From: an uncultured Prevotellaceae bacterium
GTDB taxonomy: Bacteria > Bacteroidota > Bacteroidia > Bacteroidales > Bacteroidaceae
Reading direction: 5' to 3'
Assembly (NCBI GenBank): GCA_902799765.1
Contig: CADCBZ010000007.1
Coordinates: forward strand, 1-54,574
Length of the DNA stretch: 54,574 nucleotides
In this document: in pieces, positions 52,866 to 54,574 of the stretch
Layout: every line of letters begins with the position of its first letter
How positions within the stretch are numbered: the first letter of the stretch is position 1
Translations under genes and position numbers: made by a program
Notes under the pieces: generated by a model
Seen by the model: the letters and a program-made list of their open reading frames with translations, nothing else
Databases searched by the model: none
Told to the model about the DNA's origin: nothing

Positions 52866-53813
52866 ATGCGGATACTTCTCGTTACAAAAGCACCTAGCAG
52901 CATACAAAAATATCTTCAAGATAGAGAAGATATTATTTTGATGGTCGTGAACTGCAATAACAATAGTGATGTGGTTCTCGCTAATCTTCGTGACATGTTA
53001 AATGGGGGGGATGTTGACGTAATTATTACTTATCGGTGTCCCATAATTCTCCCTTCAGACATATTCTCGAAAGCAAAACTAGTTGCATTTAACATTCAGG
53101 CATCTCTACTCCCCAAATATCCTGTATGTGATCCTTGGGAGGCTATCTGCTTGAACCATGATAAGAAAAGTGGCGTAACACTTCACAAACTTGATAGGGG
53201 TATTTGCACTGGTAAAATTATTATTCAGCGAGAGTTTGAGGCTAATTCAATTAGAAGTGAAATCTCGTATATTGAGATAGTTGAAAAATATGCTACAACA
53301 CTTCTTGACGATATGCTTTTTGCATTCGATAATACGCGATATGACAAATTAAATAGTTCCAAACTCCGTGAAAATGGCTCAAACCTTAACGAAGTGTCAA
53401 TGCTTGCTAAGCATTTCTTTTCTTCTGGGTATATCAATGGGAAATTAGATTTGCCCGATATATCTACTAAAGACTTTGAATATGCTTTTGAACTATATTA
53501 TACTATTTCGCATTTTTACGAATCAAAGGAACAATTCCAGAATGCTTTAACCCAAAATGTATTTGTTTTATTCTTATCCATGAAAATCTATGGAAAGGTT
53601 CACGAACGAACTGCTTCTTGCTATGAATATGCTGCGGAATTGCAGGCAAAATTAGGAATGGAAGAAAAAGCTATGAACTCACAGCGAATGGCTAATGAGA
53701 TAAGGGAAAGAATTTACGGATTTAGTCATGAAAGGTATATCCAAGGACTTCAGAAATTTGGAGAAATAGGCTTTCTTATTGGTGAATATAAAAGAAGAAA
53801 TGGTAAGGTATGA
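52866..53813 (+). CDS. Formyltransferase-fold protein with changed active site
   Basis: A 315-residue protein. Residues 1-160 follow the Fmt/PurN fold (VDVIITYRCPIILPSDIFSK, FNIQASLLPKYPVCDPWEAI, GVTLHKLDRGICTGKIIIQ). In the family the catalytic trio is N, H and D (NxH, then LDTG). Here the Asn is kept, but His is Gln in FNIQ and Asp is Cys in ICTG. So normal 10-formyl-tetrahydrofolate transfer is doubtful. The C-terminal half (about 200-315) is TPR-like helical (FLSMKIYGKVHERTASCYEY). It may act on the peptide or serve as a binding scaffold. Confidence 0.75.
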   Translation: MRILLVTKAPSSIQKYLQDREDIILMVVNCNNNSDVVLANLRDMLNGGDVDVIITYRCPIILPSDIFSKAKLVAFNIQASLLPKYPVCDPWEAICLNHDKKSGVTLHKLDRGICTGKIIIQREFEANSIRSEISYIEIVEKYATTLLDDMLFAFDNTRYDKLNSSKLRENGSNLNEVSMLAKHFFSSGYINGKLDLPDISTKDFEYAFELYYTISHFYESKEQFQNALTQNVFVLFLSMKIYGKVHERTASCYEYAAELQAKLGMEEKAMNSQRMANEIRERIYGFSHERYIQGLQKFGEIGFLIGEYKRRNGKV

Positions 53814-54424
53814 AAGAAAGTAAAATATATAATCTCCTTTTAGTTTCTGCATACTTGCTTCACATAAGCGATGGACAGATTCTTGAAAAGTCAAAACAAC
53901 ATATAGCAGACTTCATTGGGAAGAACTATGGACGTGAAACAATCGTTGACAGTCTAAAAGTACTAGGCACTCTCATTGATCAGCAAACAATCCTAATATC
54001 AAGTGGGCGCGAAGATGCTATATTCTTAAAATTAAGAGAGGCAGCCTCTTTGCTTTCTGATGGAACTTATGAAAATAGGATGGGGCTATTAGCCTTTTTT
54101 ATAGGGTTATCCATAGAAGCAGAACATATTGATGTCGATAAATTGCACAATGTAGCATTGATTCTCGGATTAGAAGAAGATGAAGTGGACATCTTGTTGG
54201 AAATGATAAATCCACACTCCGAAGAATCTCCAAGAGAAAAAGCCCTAAGAATTTTGGAACTTACTGCCGATGCTACAGATGATGATATTAAAGCTGCGTT
54301 TCGTCGTCTGTCCCTGAAGTATCATCCAGATCGGAACTTAGATAAAAGTGTTTCCGAACAGAAAGAGGCTGAACGTAAATTTAAGGAGGTTGTTGCAGCC
54401 AAACAATTTTTATACGACATATGA
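53810..54424 (+). CDS. TerB-like/DnaJ domain protein
   Basis: A 204-residue protein. The first 130 residues are helical, like the TerB/DjlA N-terminal domain (LLVSAYLLHISDGQILEKSK, then LLAFFIGLSIEAEHIDVDKL). The C-terminal J domain (about 145-204) has the HPD motif in RRLSLKYHPDRN needed to stimulate Hsp70 ATPase. It overlaps the formyltransferase-fold gene by 4 bp and so belongs to the cluster. A chaperone for the radical SAM enzymes or for export is a guess. Confidence 0.85.
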   Translation: MKESKIYNLLLVSAYLLHISDGQILEKSKQHIADFIGKNYGRETIVDSLKVLGTLIDQQTILISSGREDAIFLKLREAASLLSDGTYENRMGLLAFFIGLSIEAEHIDVDKLHNVALILGLEEDEVDILLEMINPHSEESPREKALRILELTADATDDDIKAAFRRLSLKYHPDRNLDKSVSEQKEAERKFKEVVAAKQFLYDI

Positions 54425-54574
54425 TTTTGTGAATTTCAATGTAAAATTAGTTTTTGTCACTTAACAATTATATATCTAAAGTTTCGCAAGTGATGGCGCA
54501 CCTGCATAATTTAACATAAAATAGGAATAAAAAAGGCCTCGAAGTTTGCTCAACTCACTGAAAATGAGTAACTT
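54425..54574. other. Terminal stretch without a recognised gene
   Basis: AT-rich, no coding frame of note. An ACTCA/TGAGT hairpin near 54550-54570 lies at the very edge and is probably cut by the window end. Confidence 0.4.

Larger units (their letters stand above)
9519..54574. mobile_element. Integrative (probably conjugative) element, left part with cargo
   Basis: From about 9519 the window carries an integrase, RteA/B/C-type regulators, topoisomerase III, DUF1896, DUF3945 and excisionase-like proteins, a set typical of Bacteroidales conjugative transposons. It then carries a restriction/TIR island and a RiPP-type cluster. The left border is inferred from the truncated caspase gene. No right border, direct repeat or tra gene was found, so the end lies beyond 54574 or the cargo past 27300 is nested. 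Confidence 0.55.

Overview
The window is a piece of a Bacteroidales chromosome, most likely a Prevotella-type gut or rumen species. The evidence is the Bacteroidetes promoter form (TAnnTTTG about 20 bp downstream of TTTG/TTG) in front of many genes, the weak ribosome binding sites, and typical families (DUF1896, DUF3945/DUF4099, RteA/B/C, caspase with Sel1 repeats). Nothing in the sequence fixes the species.

Region 1 (1-9518) is ordinary chromosome: an AraC regulator, tRNA-Leu(CAA), a mannose-1-phosphate guanylyltransferase, greA plus a HIT protein, a PAP2 membrane phosphatase, an NAD-dependent epimerase broken by a small deletion, RNase R, two tandem secreted paralogues, and the 3' part of a caspase/Sel1 gene. 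The caspase gene loses its 5' part at about 9518, immediately before an integrase gene, which marks the probable left end of an inserted element.

Region 2 (9519-27255) is the backbone of an integrative, probably conjugative, element of the CTnDOT/RteABC kind: tyrosine recombinase, RteC-like protein, RteA-like hybrid histidine kinase with RteB-like sigma54 activator, a giant methylase-helicase (DarB-like), DUF1896, topoisomerase III, DUF3945/DUF4099, and four small excisionase-like helix-turn-helix proteins around a divergent promoter. No tra genes and no right end are seen, so the element probably runs past the window.

Region 3 (27300-44970) is a cargo island on one strand with tiny gaps or overlaps and one clear promoter at its head: a Cro-type regulator, hsdM, a DUF1016/PDDEXK nuclease, hsdS, hsdR, then a distinct and more AT-rich set: TIR-WD40, a stand-alone RyR domain, three exported paralogues (carboxypeptidase-regulatory-like fold, coiled coil, a shared LADxYAxxDYD motif, TPRs in two or three of them), and a membrane-anchored TIR protein. 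I read it as a type I restriction system fused transcriptionally to an apparently undescribed periplasm-to-cytoplasm TIR signalling or defence system.

Region 4 (45042-47836) holds genes of unknown role (a hypothetical, a WG-repeat protein, a TPR/membrane protein).

Region 5 (about 47948-54424) looks like an undescribed RiPP pathway: a strongly structured RNA ending in a terminator, three tandem very short precursor peptides (28-33 residues) with a near-invariant leader and a P-x-W-C-D core, each behind the same 27-nt upstream element, followed by a SPASM radical SAM enzyme, a B12-binding-type radical SAM enzyme, a second SPASM radical SAM enzyme, a formyltransferase-fold protein lacking two catalytic residues, and a TerB-like/DnaJ protein.
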